Origin: Mesorhizobium sp.
GTDB taxonomy: Bacteria > Pseudomonadota > Alphaproteobacteria > Rhizobiales > Rhizobiaceae
Assembly (NCBI RefSeq): GCF_024710845.1
Contig: NZ_JANJTZ010000010.1
Coordinates: 49,367 to 113,366, forward strand
DNA: 64,000 nucleotides
Direction of reading: 5' to 3'
Positions 8,784 to 16,774 of the stretch are shown piece by piece. The position numbers were made by a program, and so were the translations under genes. A model generated the notes under the pieces. It ran no database searches. It was not told the DNA's origin and was given only the letters and a program-made list of their open reading frames with translations. The first letter of the stretch is position 1. The number at the start of each line of letters is the position of its first letter.

Positions 8784-9908
8784 ATGCAGCGTGTCATCAT
8801 CAGCGGTATCGGCGTCGAGATACCGGAATCAACGATCACGAACGAAGAGCTGGTCGCCAGCTTCAACGAGTGGATTGATCTCCAGAACGCAGAACGCTCG
8901 GCCAAGGGCGAACCGCCGCTGGCGAAATCGAACACCGACTTCATCGTCTATGCGTCGGGCGTCAAGAACCGCCACGTCCATACCCGCGACGGCATCCTCG
9001 ATGTCGAGCGCATGGCGCCGCGCATCTCGCCACGCGGCGACGACGAACTTTCGGTCATGGCCGAGTTCGGCGTCGTTTCCGCTCGACGGGCGCTGGACCA
9101 TGCGGGCGTGACGGATCCGTCGTCTGTCGACATGGTGATCTGCGCGGCGTCGCACCAGCAGCGGCCCTATCCGGCCGTCGCAGTCGAGATCCAGAAGGCG
9201 CTGGGCGCTTCGGGCGCCGCGTTCGACATGAGCCTCGGCTGCTCGTCGGCCGCCGCCGGGCTGCATATCGCGACCAATCTGGTGCGAACCGGCGCGCAGA
9301 AGCGCGTGTTGGTGGTGACGCCGGAGATTATCACCGCCCACCTCAACTTCCGCGACCGGCAGACGCATTTCATCTTCGGTGACGCTGCGGCGACGATGGT
9401 GGTGGAAGCGATCGACGAAGGCGATGTCCGCTCGGGACGTTTCGAGGTGATGGACACACGCAGCTGGACGCAGTTCTCGAATAATATCCGCTCGAATTTC
9501 GGTTTCCTGATCCGTTCCGGGCAGGAGGACACTTCCGTGGTGAACATGGAAGGCAACATGATCAAGCAGGTCGGGAACAAGGTCTTCAAGGAAGTCACCG
9601 TCGCCGCGCACAAGTTCATCGCGAGCTTCCTCGCCGACCATGACATGACGGTCGAGGACGTGCGCCGCTACTGGCTACACCAGGCGAACGGCCGGATGAA
9701 CGCCATGATCATGAAACTCACACTCGGCCACGAGGCGGACGCCGACCGCGCACCGATGGTGCTGGAAAAGCTCGGGAATACGGCAGCCGCCGGCGCCGTC
9801 GTGGCGCTGAAACAGTATCACGAGGACATGAAGCCGGGCGAATTCGGCATGCTGTGCGCCTTCGGCGCCGGATACTCGATCGGCGGCGCGCTCCTGAGGA
9901 AGATGTGA
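8784..9908 (+). CDS. 3-oxoacyl-ACP synthase III (FabH-like condensing enzyme)
   Basis: 374 residues, longer than the roughly 317 of E. coli FabH. The thiolase-fold catalytic triad is visible: C153 in MSLGCSSAAAG, H299 in YWLHQANGRM and N332 in LGNTAAAG. The N-terminal half carries an insertion (about residues 35-80) absent from standard FabH. The usual fabH of Rhizobiales lies next to plsX, so this is probably an additional paralogue with its own acyl primer preference (inference). It would act in the cytosol on acyl-CoA and malonyl-ACP or a related substrate. Confidence 0.85.
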   Translation: MQRVIISGIGVEIPESTITNEELVASFNEWIDLQNAERSAKGEPPLAKSNTDFIVYASGVKNRHVHTRDGILDVERMAPRISPRGDDELSVMAEFGVVSARRALDHAGVTDPSSVDMVICAASHQQRPYPAVAVEIQKALGASGAAFDMSLGCSSAAAGLHIATNLVRTGAQKRVLVVTPEIITAHLNFRDRQTHFIFGDAAATMVVEAIDEGDVRSGRFEVMDTRSWTQFSNNIRSNFGFLIRSGQEDTSVVNMEGNMIKQVGNKVFKEVTVAAHKFIASFLADHDMTVEDVRRYWLHQANGRMNAMIMKLTLGHEADADRAPMVLEKLGNTAAAGAVVALKQYHEDMKPGEFGMLCAFGAGYSIGGALLRKM

Positions 9909-9997
9909 CCGATCGCCTGGCGTTCGGTTCGTATCACGCGAATTGACTGGACTGCCTAGCCCGTCACCCGCAATTAGCGGGAAACGCGGGAGTTGCC

Positions 9998-10627
9998 ATG
10001 CGCGACCAGACACTGCCATTCGACCGACCACTCGACGCCGATCCCGAGATCGTTCCGGCCCGCAAGCTGAGCGCACGCGTGGCTGGCGTTTTCGTCGCGG
10101 CGGGCGGTCACTTCGAGACGGCGGCGGTCGAGGCGCTCGAACTCGGCTTCGGCGGCATCGTCGGCGATTTTCACGAAGGTGCGACGCGTCATTCGGGCGG
10201 GCGCGAGCTGTGGTATCCGCGCGGCACGCAGATCAGGAACGAGCGGCAGGTTTCCATCGTGGCGCCCGACGAACTTGAGCGGATCGCCCGCAACATGGGG
10301 ATTCGCGAAATCCGTCCGGAGTGGATCGGCGCGAACCTGCTCATCGACGGCGTTCCGCTGCTTTCGTTCCTCCCGGCCGGAACCATGCTGTTCTTTCGCG
10401 GTGGAGTGACGCTGAAGGTGGATGCGCAGAACGGCCCATGCCGCGTCGCCGGCAAGTTGGTTGCGGAACGTGCCCGCATGGAAGACCGAGAAGCCGGCGC
10501 GCTCCTGTTTCCCAAGGCCGCCAGGCGGCTGCGGGGCCTGGTGGCCTGGGTGGAGAAGCCGGGACGGATCGCGGCGGGCGAAGACGTGTCCGTGCGCATC
10601 CCCGAGCAGTGGATATACCGGGGCTAA
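9998..10627 (+). CDS. MOSC domain-containing protein
   Basis: 209 residues. The MOSC (molybdenum cofactor sulfurase C-terminal) fold is indicated by RNERQVSIVAPDELERIA, the GANLLIDG segment and the conserved cysteine in NGPCRVAG. Stand-alone bacterial MOSC proteins are linked to sulfur carriage or to molybdenum-cofactor-dependent N-hydroxylated base reduction (YiiM, YcbX), but the substrate here is unknown. CGCGGGAG precedes the ATG. A small stem CCCGC/GCGGG (9967-9981) lies in the leader. The stop abuts the stop of the convergent TPR gene. Confidence 0.8.
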   Translation: MRDQTLPFDRPLDADPEIVPARKLSARVAGVFVAAGGHFETAAVEALELGFGGIVGDFHEGATRHSGGRELWYPRGTQIRNERQVSIVAPDELERIARNMGIREIRPEWIGANLLIDGVPLLSFLPAGTMLFFRGGVTLKVDAQNGPCRVAGKLVAERARMEDREAGALLFPKAARRLRGLVAWVEKPGRIAAGEDVSVRIPEQWIYRG

Positions 10628-12202
10628 TCAGCCCGACAGAAGCTCGATGAAGCGCTCGGCGACCGGCCGCATGAAATCGTCCGGCTTGGCGAGCTCGAGA
10701 TACTTCTTGTAGGCGGCCACTGCATCGCCCTTGCGGTCGGTGTCTCGGTAGCTGTCTCCGAGCGACATCCAGACGTCGGCGTTTTCCGGCGCGAGCCTCC
10801 GTGCCTCGATCAGCTGGGTCACAGCTTCGTCGTGACGCGAGAGGCGCTGCAGGACGCGGCCGAGTTCGAGCCGGTAGGCGGCGTCCGCCGGGGCGAGCTT
10901 CACCGCACGCGCATAGCGCAGCTCGGCTGCGGCGAAGTCGCCGATAATGGCGAGCATACGCCCATGCGACGCCTGGGCATCCGTGTCTTCCGGCGCATAG
11001 TCGGCGGCGTTGCGGTAGATGCGCTCCGCGGCCGCGTTGTCGCCCTTGGCAAGATGCATCGCGGCGAGTTCCGCGAAGGCCGGCAGGTAGCCGGGATCGA
11101 GTTCCAGCGCGCGCGTCAGCTGGGCGACCCCTTCGTCGGTCTTTCCAATCCGGAGCAGGATGCGGCCGGCCTTCGTCGGATAGCGCGGGTCGACCGGAGA
11201 AGCGTCGGCGGCCTGAAGATAGACCGTCACCGCCTCGTCCGGCTTGCCCTCCGCGAGTGCGATCTCGGCAAAACCCTCCGAGGCGAAGACGTTCTTCGGA
11301 TCGAGCCTGCGCACCTCGGCATATTCGGTGCGGGCGGCAGCGAGATCGCCCGCCTTGAGCAGCGCGTTGCCGAGGTTGACGCGGGCGGGGATAAAGGCCG
11401 GGTCGAGCGCCAGGGCAGCACGGTATTCCTCCGTCGCCGCCTTGGCGTCGCCCTCGTCGGCGCGGATCAGGCCGATCAGGTTGTGCGCCCATTTCGCGTC
11501 CTTGTGGTGCGAGCGGATCATCCGTCGCGCCAGGATGGTGGCGGAAAGCGGCTTTTCGGCCGACGCGGCCGAGATCGCCACGAACGGGTCCAGGATCGCC
11601 AGGATGCCCGACGCGGCCTCAGCGAAGTAGTCGCGGTCGGAAGAAGCGCCGATCGGCGACAGGTCGACGAGCTCGACCGCGTCGCGCACCACACGAAGGC
11701 GAAGCCGCAGGCCTTCCGGTGAGCAATCCGCGGTCTCACAGATGAACTCGCCGGCGATGCGCGTCTCATACGCGTTGAACAGGCGCCTGACATGGAAGAC
11801 GAGCGATTCGATGGAGAGGCCCGAATCGGGAAAGGAGAACTCGACGCGGCGCGAATTCGGCAAGGCGGCAATACTCTCCTTCGACGTCTTCGCGGAGCGC
11901 CGCACGTCCGACAGCCCGTCCCAGATGCGGCTGGCGACGACCTCGGCCGTCATCCCCCGCGCCGCGAGCGCTTCGGGGACGGCGATCGGCTCGATGATGA
12001 CCTGGTCGCGGCGGAACTGGCCGATCAGCAGCGGCACCAGCACGACGACGATGACGAGGAAGAAGACGTTGAGAAGGACGGTGCGGACGTTGGTGGACCA
12101 CGTCTCCAGCCCCGGCAGCGACAGCCGCTCGCGCAGCCTGGCCCACGAGGACCCTTCGGAGGTCGATGCCGTTTCCTCCGCCTTTCGCCTGCCCCGCGCC
12201 AT
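10628..12202 (-). CDS. Membrane-anchored tetratricopeptide-repeat protein
   Basis: 524 residues. A short basic cytoplasmic tail is followed by one transmembrane segment (about 43-62, LLNVFFLVIVVVLVPLLIG), a region of about 170 residues with no recognised domain and one pair of cysteines (FICETADCS), then at least seven TPR units from about residue 230. The TPR part should face the periplasm and act as a protein-interaction scaffold; partners are unknown. It follows the DUF2293 gene by 66 bp on the same strand. Confidence 0.75.
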   Translation of the reverse strand: MARGRRKAEETASTSEGSSWARLRERLSLPGLETWSTNVRTVLLNVFFLVIVVVLVPLLIGQFRRDQVIIEPIAVPEALAARGMTAEVVASRIWDGLSDVRRSAKTSKESIAALPNSRRVEFSFPDSGLSIESLVFHVRRLFNAYETRIAGEFICETADCSPEGLRLRLRVVRDAVELVDLSPIGASSDRDYFAEAASGILAILDPFVAISAASAEKPLSATILARRMIRSHHKDAKWAHNLIGLIRADEGDAKAATEEYRAALALDPAFIPARVNLGNALLKAGDLAAARTEYAEVRRLDPKNVFASEGFAEIALAEGKPDEAVTVYLQAADASPVDPRYPTKAGRILLRIGKTDEGVAQLTRALELDPGYLPAFAELAAMHLAKGDNAAAERIYRNAADYAPEDTDAQASHGRMLAIIGDFAAAELRYARAVKLAPADAAYRLELGRVLQRLSRHDEAVTQLIEARRLAPENADVWMSLGDSYRDTDRKGDAVAAYKKYLELAKPDDFMRPVAERFIELLSG

Positions 12203-12268
12203 CTCGCTCCACCCGATTGCCCAAGCCGCACAGCGGATGGCCGCAAGCTACCAGAATAACGTGGGAAA

Positions 12269-12589
12269 TTAAGGCGCTTCTTCCTCGTCGCCGTCAGGAT
12301 CGAGCAGGCGCGTCGCGCGCCAGGTCGTCAGCACCTTGTTGATCTCGTCGACGACAAAGAAACGGGCGGAGTCGCGGTCGTAACCATCTGCCAACAGCGC
12401 ATCGTAGGAGGTGTGCCGGTGGCGGATATGCGCGGCCGTGGCGAGCCATAGCGCAACCGAGGGCGGCAGCGTCTTCAGGTGTTTCTGGCCGGCAGCCTCC
12501 CGGATTGCCTCGGCGTCGGCCCACGGCGCGAGCGGGATCAGGAGGGTGAGGCCCTTGGCGATTTCCTTCTGCCGATGCGTTCCCGCCAT
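12269..12589 (-). CDS. DUF2293 domain protein
   Basis: 106 residues. The pattern TLPPSVALWLATAAHIRHRHTSYDALLADGYDRDSARFFV is the DUF2293 signature as I know it from rhizobia. The function is unknown and there is no signal peptide or membrane segment. Its ATG overlaps the stop of trmO by one base (TGATG), so it is translationally coupled to that tRNA-modification gene. This is the only functional hint. Confidence 0.75.
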   Translation of the reverse strand: MAGTHRQKEIAKGLTLLIPLAPWADAEAIREAAGQKHLKTLPPSVALWLATAAHIRHRHTSYDALLADGYDRDSARFFVVDEINKVLTTWRATRLLDPDGDEEEAP

Positions 12590-13134
12590 CAGGCGCCATC
12601 CCGGGGAGGGCGCGCGGCGTCGGGAACCGAGTCGGTCGAGGCGAAATAGGGCTTGATGTCGACGACGGGGGTGCCGTCGAGCAGGTCGATTGCCTCGAGG
12701 TCGATGACGCCGCGCGCCATGTCGATGCCGAGGATGCGGACGATGTGCATGCCGATCGGATTGGGCCGCACGGGTGAGCGAAGGGCAAAGGTGCCTTTCG
12801 CCGTTTCGGCGTGGCGCGGCTTCTGGACGATCAGGTCGCGCGGCGAACGGTCGAGCCAGGACAACAGGACGGCGTGGCTGTATTTGTCGAGCCCCTGCAG
12901 GCCGGATGCGTAGATCGGGTCGAGGGAAATGCGACCGCCGCCGCCCCTCTCGCCAGCCTCGCGCATGTTCTTCGGGCACTGCGATCGCTCGGTCCAGGGC
13001 GACGAGACACGGCCGATGAAGACCACACCTGCATCCGGCGGCGCGGCGGCCGGATCGGCGTCGAGCCGCCGTTCCCCTTCGCGGATCTCGAACTCGGACT
13101 GGGCCTTGGATGAAAACGCCATTTTCTTTCCCAT
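12589..13134 (-). CDS. trmO: tRNA (N6-threonylcarbamoyladenosine37-N6)-methyltransferase TrmO
   Basis: 181 residues from the chosen ATG. This is the TsaA/TrmO (UPF0066) family, which uses SAM to methylate t6A37 in tRNA-Thr. The conserved core KGTFALRSPVRPNPIGMHIV and the N-terminal FIGRVSSPWTERSQCPKNM are present. The start at 13134 is chosen because AAGCGGA lies 9 bp upstream; in-frame alternatives are ATG 13143, GTG 13170 and ATG 13122. It is divergent from the SahR-like regulator, with a palindrome between them, so it may share SAM/SAH-linked regulation (inference). Confidence 0.85.
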   Translation of the reverse strand: MGKKMAFSSKAQSEFEIREGERRLDADPAAAPPDAGVVFIGRVSSPWTERSQCPKNMREAGERGGGGRISLDPIYASGLQGLDKYSHAVLLSWLDRSPRDLIVQKPRHAETAKGTFALRSPVRPNPIGMHIVRILGIDMARGVIDLEAIDLLDGTPVVDIKPYFASTDSVPDAARPPRDGA

Positions 13135-13168
13135 GTGCGACATTCCGCTTGCATGCCGCTCCCGCCTC

Positions 13169-13188
13169 ACATAAACATATCTTTATGT
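13169..13188. promoter_or_regulatory. SahR/ArsR-type palindromic operator
   Basis: ACATAAACATATCTTTATGT is symmetric at 18 of 20 positions (arms ACATAAA/TTTATGT around CATATC). It lies in the divergent region between trmO and the ArsR-methyltransferase/metF operon. A plausible promoter TTGCAT (13149-13154), 17 bp, TAAACA (13172-13177) is overlapped at its -10, as expected for a repressor site. The ATAAA...ATATC...TTTAT form resembles the SahR sites described for S-adenosylhomocysteine-responsive regulators. Confidence 0.65.
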
Positions 13189-13204
13189 CTCATCGAGGTT
13201 GATC

Positions 13205-14215
13205 GTGGTGCACCCGAAAGTCAATCTGAACCGAATGGTCGATACGCTCAAGGCGGCCGGCGAATCCAGCCGGTTCCGCATCCTCGTGCTCTTGTCGCGA
13301 GGCGACCTGACCGTGTCGGATCTGACCTCGATCCTCAACCAGTCGCAGCCGCGGGTGTCGCGGCACCTCAAGCTCCTGCTCGAGGCGGGGCTGATCGGCC
13401 GCTACCAGGAAGGATCCTGGGCCTTCTTCCGGCTTTCCGACAACGATGCGGCACGCGAATTCGCGCTCGGCCTCGTCGGTCGCGTCGACCCCGCCGATCC
13501 GCTGGTGCTGCGCGACATGGAGCGGCTGGAGGCGGTGAAACGCAAGAATCGCGAGCGCGCGGCCGCGTATTTCAGCGCCAACGCGGCGCAATGGGACCAG
13601 TTGCGCGCTTTGCATGTGCCCGACGACGCGGTGGAAGCGGCATTGGTCAAGCTCGTCGGCAAGACGCCGCTCAACGCGATGCTCGACCTCGGCACCGGCA
13701 CGGGGCGGCTGCTGGAAATCTTCGCGCCGCTCTACCGGCGCGGCGTCGGTCTCGACATGTCGCGCGAGATGCTGTCGGTCGCGCGCGCCAATCTCGACAA
13801 GGCCGGCGTGCAGCATGCGCAGGTGAGGCAGGGCGACATCTATGCGCCGCCGGTCGACCGCGACGCCTTCGACCTCGTCACGATCCACCAGGTGCTGCAC
13901 TATCTCGACAATCCCGGCCTCGCGATTTCCGAGGCGGCAAAGGCGCTGCGGCCGGCCGGCCGGCTGGTGATCGTCGATTTCGCTCCTCACGATTTCGAGT
14001 TCCTGCGCGAGGAGCAGGCGCATGCGCGCCTCGGATTCACCGACCGACAGATCGCCGACTGGATGAAGGAGGCGGGCCTGGAGCAGGAGGAGACCGTGAC
14101 CTTCGCGCCTGCGGATTCCGACGGCCTGACCGTCAAGCTCTGGTCCGGACGCGACCGCCGCATCCTTCTCGCCCACCCTTCCCAAGAACGACGCCTCGCC
14201 ACGGAGACCGCGTGA
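13205..14215 (+). CDS. ArsR-family regulator fused to SAM-dependent methyltransferase domain (SahR-like)
   Basis: 336 residues. The N-terminal winged helix spans about residues 5-90 (SSRFRILVLLSRGDLTVSDL, SQPRVSRHLKLLLEAGLIG). A class I methyltransferase fold follows from about 115, with motif I LDLGTGTGRLLEI and motif DLVTIHQVLHYL. The same architecture is known for SahR, a repressor sensing S-adenosylhomocysteine and controlling methionine-cycle genes. The metF overlap and the upstream palindrome support that role. The start is taken at GTG 13205, with CGAGG 6 bp before; GTG 13208 and TTG 13199 are alternatives. Confidence 0.8.
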   Translation: MVHPKVNLNRMVDTLKAAGESSRFRILVLLSRGDLTVSDLTSILNQSQPRVSRHLKLLLEAGLIGRYQEGSWAFFRLSDNDAAREFALGLVGRVDPADPLVLRDMERLEAVKRKNRERAAAYFSANAAQWDQLRALHVPDDAVEAALVKLVGKTPLNAMLDLGTGTGRLLEIFAPLYRRGVGLDMSREMLSVARANLDKAGVQHAQVRQGDIYAPPVDRDAFDLVTIHQVLHYLDNPGLAISEAAKALRPAGRLVIVDFAPHDFEFLREEQAHARLGFTDRQIADWMKEAGLEQEETVTFAPADSDGLTVKLWSGRDRRILLAHPSQERRLATETA

Positions 14216-15135
14216 TGTCCCACTTCCGGCTTTCCCGACGTCCCGACATCGGCGACAAGATCCGCGTTTCGTTCGAGTTTTTCCCGCCGAAGACCGACGA
14301 CATGGAGGCCCGTCTTTGGGAGACGGTCAAGCGGCTGGAGCCGCTGAATCCGAGTTTCGTCTCGGTGACCTATGGGGCAGGCGGATCGACCAGGGAGCGG
14401 ACGGCGCGCACCGTGCGCCGCATCCTCGGCGAGACGACGCTCACGCCCGCCGCACATCTCACCTGCGTCGACGCCAGCCGCGAGCAGTCGGACGCGGTGA
14501 TCGCGGATTTCCTGGCGATGGGTGTGAAGCGCTTCGTGGCGCTGCGCGGCGATCCGGCCGAGGGCGTCGGCTCGCGCTACCGGCCGCATCCGCAAGGCTA
14601 TTCCAACGGGGCAGACCTGGTCGGAGCGCTCGCGGCTCAGGGCGCGCATGACATCTCGGTGTCGGCCTATCCGGAAAAGCACCCGGAAAGCCCGGATTTC
14701 GCCACCGACATCGAGATGCTGAAGCGCAAGGTGGACAATGGCGCCACCCGTGCGATCACCCAGTTCTTCTTCGACAATGATGTTTACGAGCGCTATGTCG
14801 AGCGCGCCCGCCGGGCGGGCATCTACATCCCGATCGTGCCGGGCATCCTGCCGGTTCACAGCTTCTCGGCCGTGGCCAATTTCGCCGGCCGCTGTGGCGC
14901 GCATGTTCCGGCATGGCTTGCCGAGCGCTTCGACGGGCTTGCCCGAGATCCGCAGACGCACGCGCTGGTGGCGGCGGCCGTGGCGGCCGAACAAGTGCTC
15001 GATCTGGTCGAGAGGGGCGTCGGCGATTTCCATTTCTATACGATGAACCGCGCCGACCTGGCCTTTGCGATCTGCCACATGATCGGCATCCGAGCGGTCG
15101 ACGAAGCGCCGCTGGTGAGTGCGTCGGCCGCCTGA
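14215..15135 (+). CDS. metF: Methylenetetrahydrofolate reductase MetF
   Basis: 306 residues, the usual length for bacterial MetF (about 296). It reduces 5,10-methylene-THF to 5-methyl-THF with FAD and NAD(P)H for methionine synthesis. FEFFPPKTDD with the catalytic glutamate, FVSVTYGAGG, RGDP, ITQFFFDND and VPGILPV are all present. The ATG overlaps the regulator's stop by one base (TGATG), with GGAG 8 bp upstream. The regulator and metF form one operon ending at a clear terminator. Confidence 0.95.
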   Translation: MSHFRLSRRPDIGDKIRVSFEFFPPKTDDMEARLWETVKRLEPLNPSFVSVTYGAGGSTRERTARTVRRILGETTLTPAAHLTCVDASREQSDAVIADFLAMGVKRFVALRGDPAEGVGSRYRPHPQGYSNGADLVGALAAQGAHDISVSAYPEKHPESPDFATDIEMLKRKVDNGATRAITQFFFDNDVYERYVERARRAGIYIPIVPGILPVHSFSAVANFAGRCGAHVPAWLAERFDGLARDPQTHALVAAAVAAEQVLDLVERGVGDFHFYTMNRADLAFAICHMIGIRAVDEAPLVSASAA

Positions 15136-15152
15136 CGGCGATGTCCGCGCAA

Positions 15153-15186
15153 TGAAAAAGGCCGGGTCTGACCCGGCCTTCTTGCA
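15153..15186 (+). terminator. Rho-independent terminator after metF
   Basis: AAGGCCGGGT (15158-15167), loop CTG, ACCCGGCCTT (15171-15180), followed by CTT. The 10-bp perfect stem is preceded by an A-run, so it could work in both directions, though T-richness is modest. Confidence 0.8.
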
Positions 15187-15230
15187 CTTGTTGCCTCAGT
15201 GTGGAGGAAAGCCCCGGGCCCCTAACCTGC

Positions 15231-15317
15231 CTACGGCAGCACTCCCAGGATCATGGCGCCGATAAAGGCGAACGCAGCACAAATCATTATCGTATTGATC
15301 GGCCGTGTCAGTCCCAT
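15231..15317 (-). CDS. 28-residue single-pass membrane microprotein
   Basis: A very short frame with an excellent ribosome-binding site (AGAGGAGGT, 6 bp before the ATG). It starts MGLTRPINTIM and continues into a hydrophobic helix (ICAAFAFIGAMILGVL) ending in a proline. A positively charged N-terminus with one hydrophobic segment suggests a small inner-membrane protein. It stands alone between the metF terminator and the amidase gene. The Shine-Dalgarno is stronger than at most genes here, which argues for real translation. No family is recognised; small subunits such as CydX/CcoS/KdpF look similar in shape only. Confidence 0.55.
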   Translation of the reverse strand: MGLTRPINTIMICAAFAFIGAMILGVLP

Positions 15318-15500
15318 TGGTGAACCTCCTCTGCGGACTAAGGCGAAAGTGTATGCGTATCTGAGCCGCTGACAAGGGGTTTTGTTGCTGCGGCGCAACA
15401 GCTTGTGCAAAAACGGTGACGTCGGGCGGCCCAAACACAGGAAATCGCTTCCGGTTTCGTCGTTGCCTTCAACTCGACATTTTTCCGACGGGTGACCGTT

Positions 15501-16754
15501 TCAGGCCGCTCTGATGGCCCGTTCCAGCCAGTCGGCCGCGGAAAGCGCGGCGCGGTCGGCGCCGAAGCGGGCAACGACCTGCACGCCGAGCGGCAGGCCG
15601 GCCGGGTTGGCGAGGCCCGTGACGTTCACACAAGGATTGCCGGTCAGGGTCCAGAGCTTGTTGAAGATCGGGCTGCCGGTGGATGCGAGCCCGGCAGGCG
15701 CAGCGCTGGTCGCGGAGGGCGTCAGCAGCACGTCGACGGTGTGGAACAGCGCCGTCGCGGCCTTGCGTGCGCGTCGCGCCGTCGCCCTAGCCTTGTCATA
15801 GTCGGCGGGTGGGATGGCGCGACCGGAGGCGATCGCCTCACGCAGGATCTTGCTCATGCTATCGCCAAAGCGCAGGAAATCGTCTGCCATCGCGAGGCCC
15901 ACCTCGTAGTTCTGGATCGTCGAATGGCAGTCCCGTCCGGCTGCGAGCGTATCGGGCTCATCGATCTCGATGACCTCGGCGCCGGCATTGGCCGCGATCT
16001 CCGCCGCCCGCCCGAGCGCATGGTGCATCTCGGCGTTCGCCTCGTTCCAGATCCTGCTCCGGTAAATGCCGATGCGGGGCGGTGATGCCGATTCCTCGAC
16101 ATCCAGAGGACGACGCGTGATGCAGGCCGCGAAGCGTGCGACGTCGGCCACGCAGGCGGCAAAGAAGCCGACCGTATCGAGCGACCAGGAGAACGTCTTG
16201 GCGCCGACGGTGGGGACGAGCCGGAAGCTCGGCTTGTAGCCACTGACGCCGCAATAGGCGGCGGGGCGGATGACCGAGCCACCGGTCTGCGTGCCTGTAG
16301 CGGCCGCCACCATGCCAGCGGCAACAGCCGCCGCCGAACCCGAGGACGAGCCGCCCGGCGTATGCGCCGGGTCGAGCGGGTTTCTCGTGCGGGAAGGGTT
16401 GAGGAAGGCGAACTCGGTGGTGACCGTCTTGCCAACGACAGATGCGCCGGCCTGGCGGATCATTGTCACGGCGGCGGCGTCGGTGCGCGGCCGGTAGCCC
16501 GCGTAGAGCGCCGTGCCGTAGGCGGTCGGAAGGTCGGCGGTGTCGAAGATGTCCTTGATGCCGACGGAGACGCCCGCAAGCGGGCCGGACGCAGCGGCCG
16601 CCGTGGCGATAGCCGCATCGCGGTCGGCAAGGGTTTCGAACGCGCCGATGCCGGCATCGAGCTCGGCGATACGGTCGAGGCTGCGTGCGATCTCGGCGGC
16701 GGGCGTGGTCCGTCCCGCGGCGATCTCGTCCTGTATGGCTATGACCGACAGCAT
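15501..16754 (-). CDS. Amidase (amidase signature family)
   Basis: 417 residues. The Ser-cisSer-Lys triad is identifiable: K67 in GVSVGIKDIF, the cis-serine in TPGGSSSGSAAAVAAG (about 136-138) and the nucleophile S159 in GTQTGGSVIRPA. The family hydrolyses amides, including GatA, indoleacetamide and urea-carboxylate hydrolases. No gatB/gatC neighbours are present, so it is a stand-alone catabolic amidase with unknown substrate. It follows the DMT exporter gene by 20 bp on the same strand and is probably co-transcribed. Confidence 0.9.
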   Translation of the reverse strand: MLSVIAIQDEIAAGRTTPAAEIARSLDRIAELDAGIGAFETLADRDAAIATAAAASGPLAGVSVGIKDIFDTADLPTAYGTALYAGYRPRTDAAAVTMIRQAGASVVGKTVTTEFAFLNPSRTRNPLDPAHTPGGSSSGSAAAVAAGMVAAATGTQTGGSVIRPAAYCGVSGYKPSFRLVPTVGAKTFSWSLDTVGFFAACVADVARFAACITRRPLDVEESASPPRIGIYRSRIWNEANAEMHHALGRAAEIAANAGAEVIEIDEPDTLAAGRDCHSTIQNYEVGLAMADDFLRFGDSMSKILREAIASGRAIPPADYDKARATARRARKAATALFHTVDVLLTPSATSAAPAGLASTGSPIFNKLWTLTGNPCVNVTGLANPAGLPLGVQVVARFGADRAALSAADWLERAIRAA

Positions 16755-16774
16755 GAGCGTCCTCCGTCTCGAAC

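Noticed and set aside
9967..9981. CCCGC-AATTA-GCGGG hairpin before the MOSC gene as a terminator
   Set aside because: Only a 5-bp stem and no T-run; it is also too close to the MOSC start to be a useful terminator.
13135..14214. Open reading frame extending metF upstream through the regulator gene
   Set aside because: The upstream part is an Arg/Ala-rich shadow of the ArsR-methyltransferase frame; metF has a proper ribosome-binding site and start at 14215.
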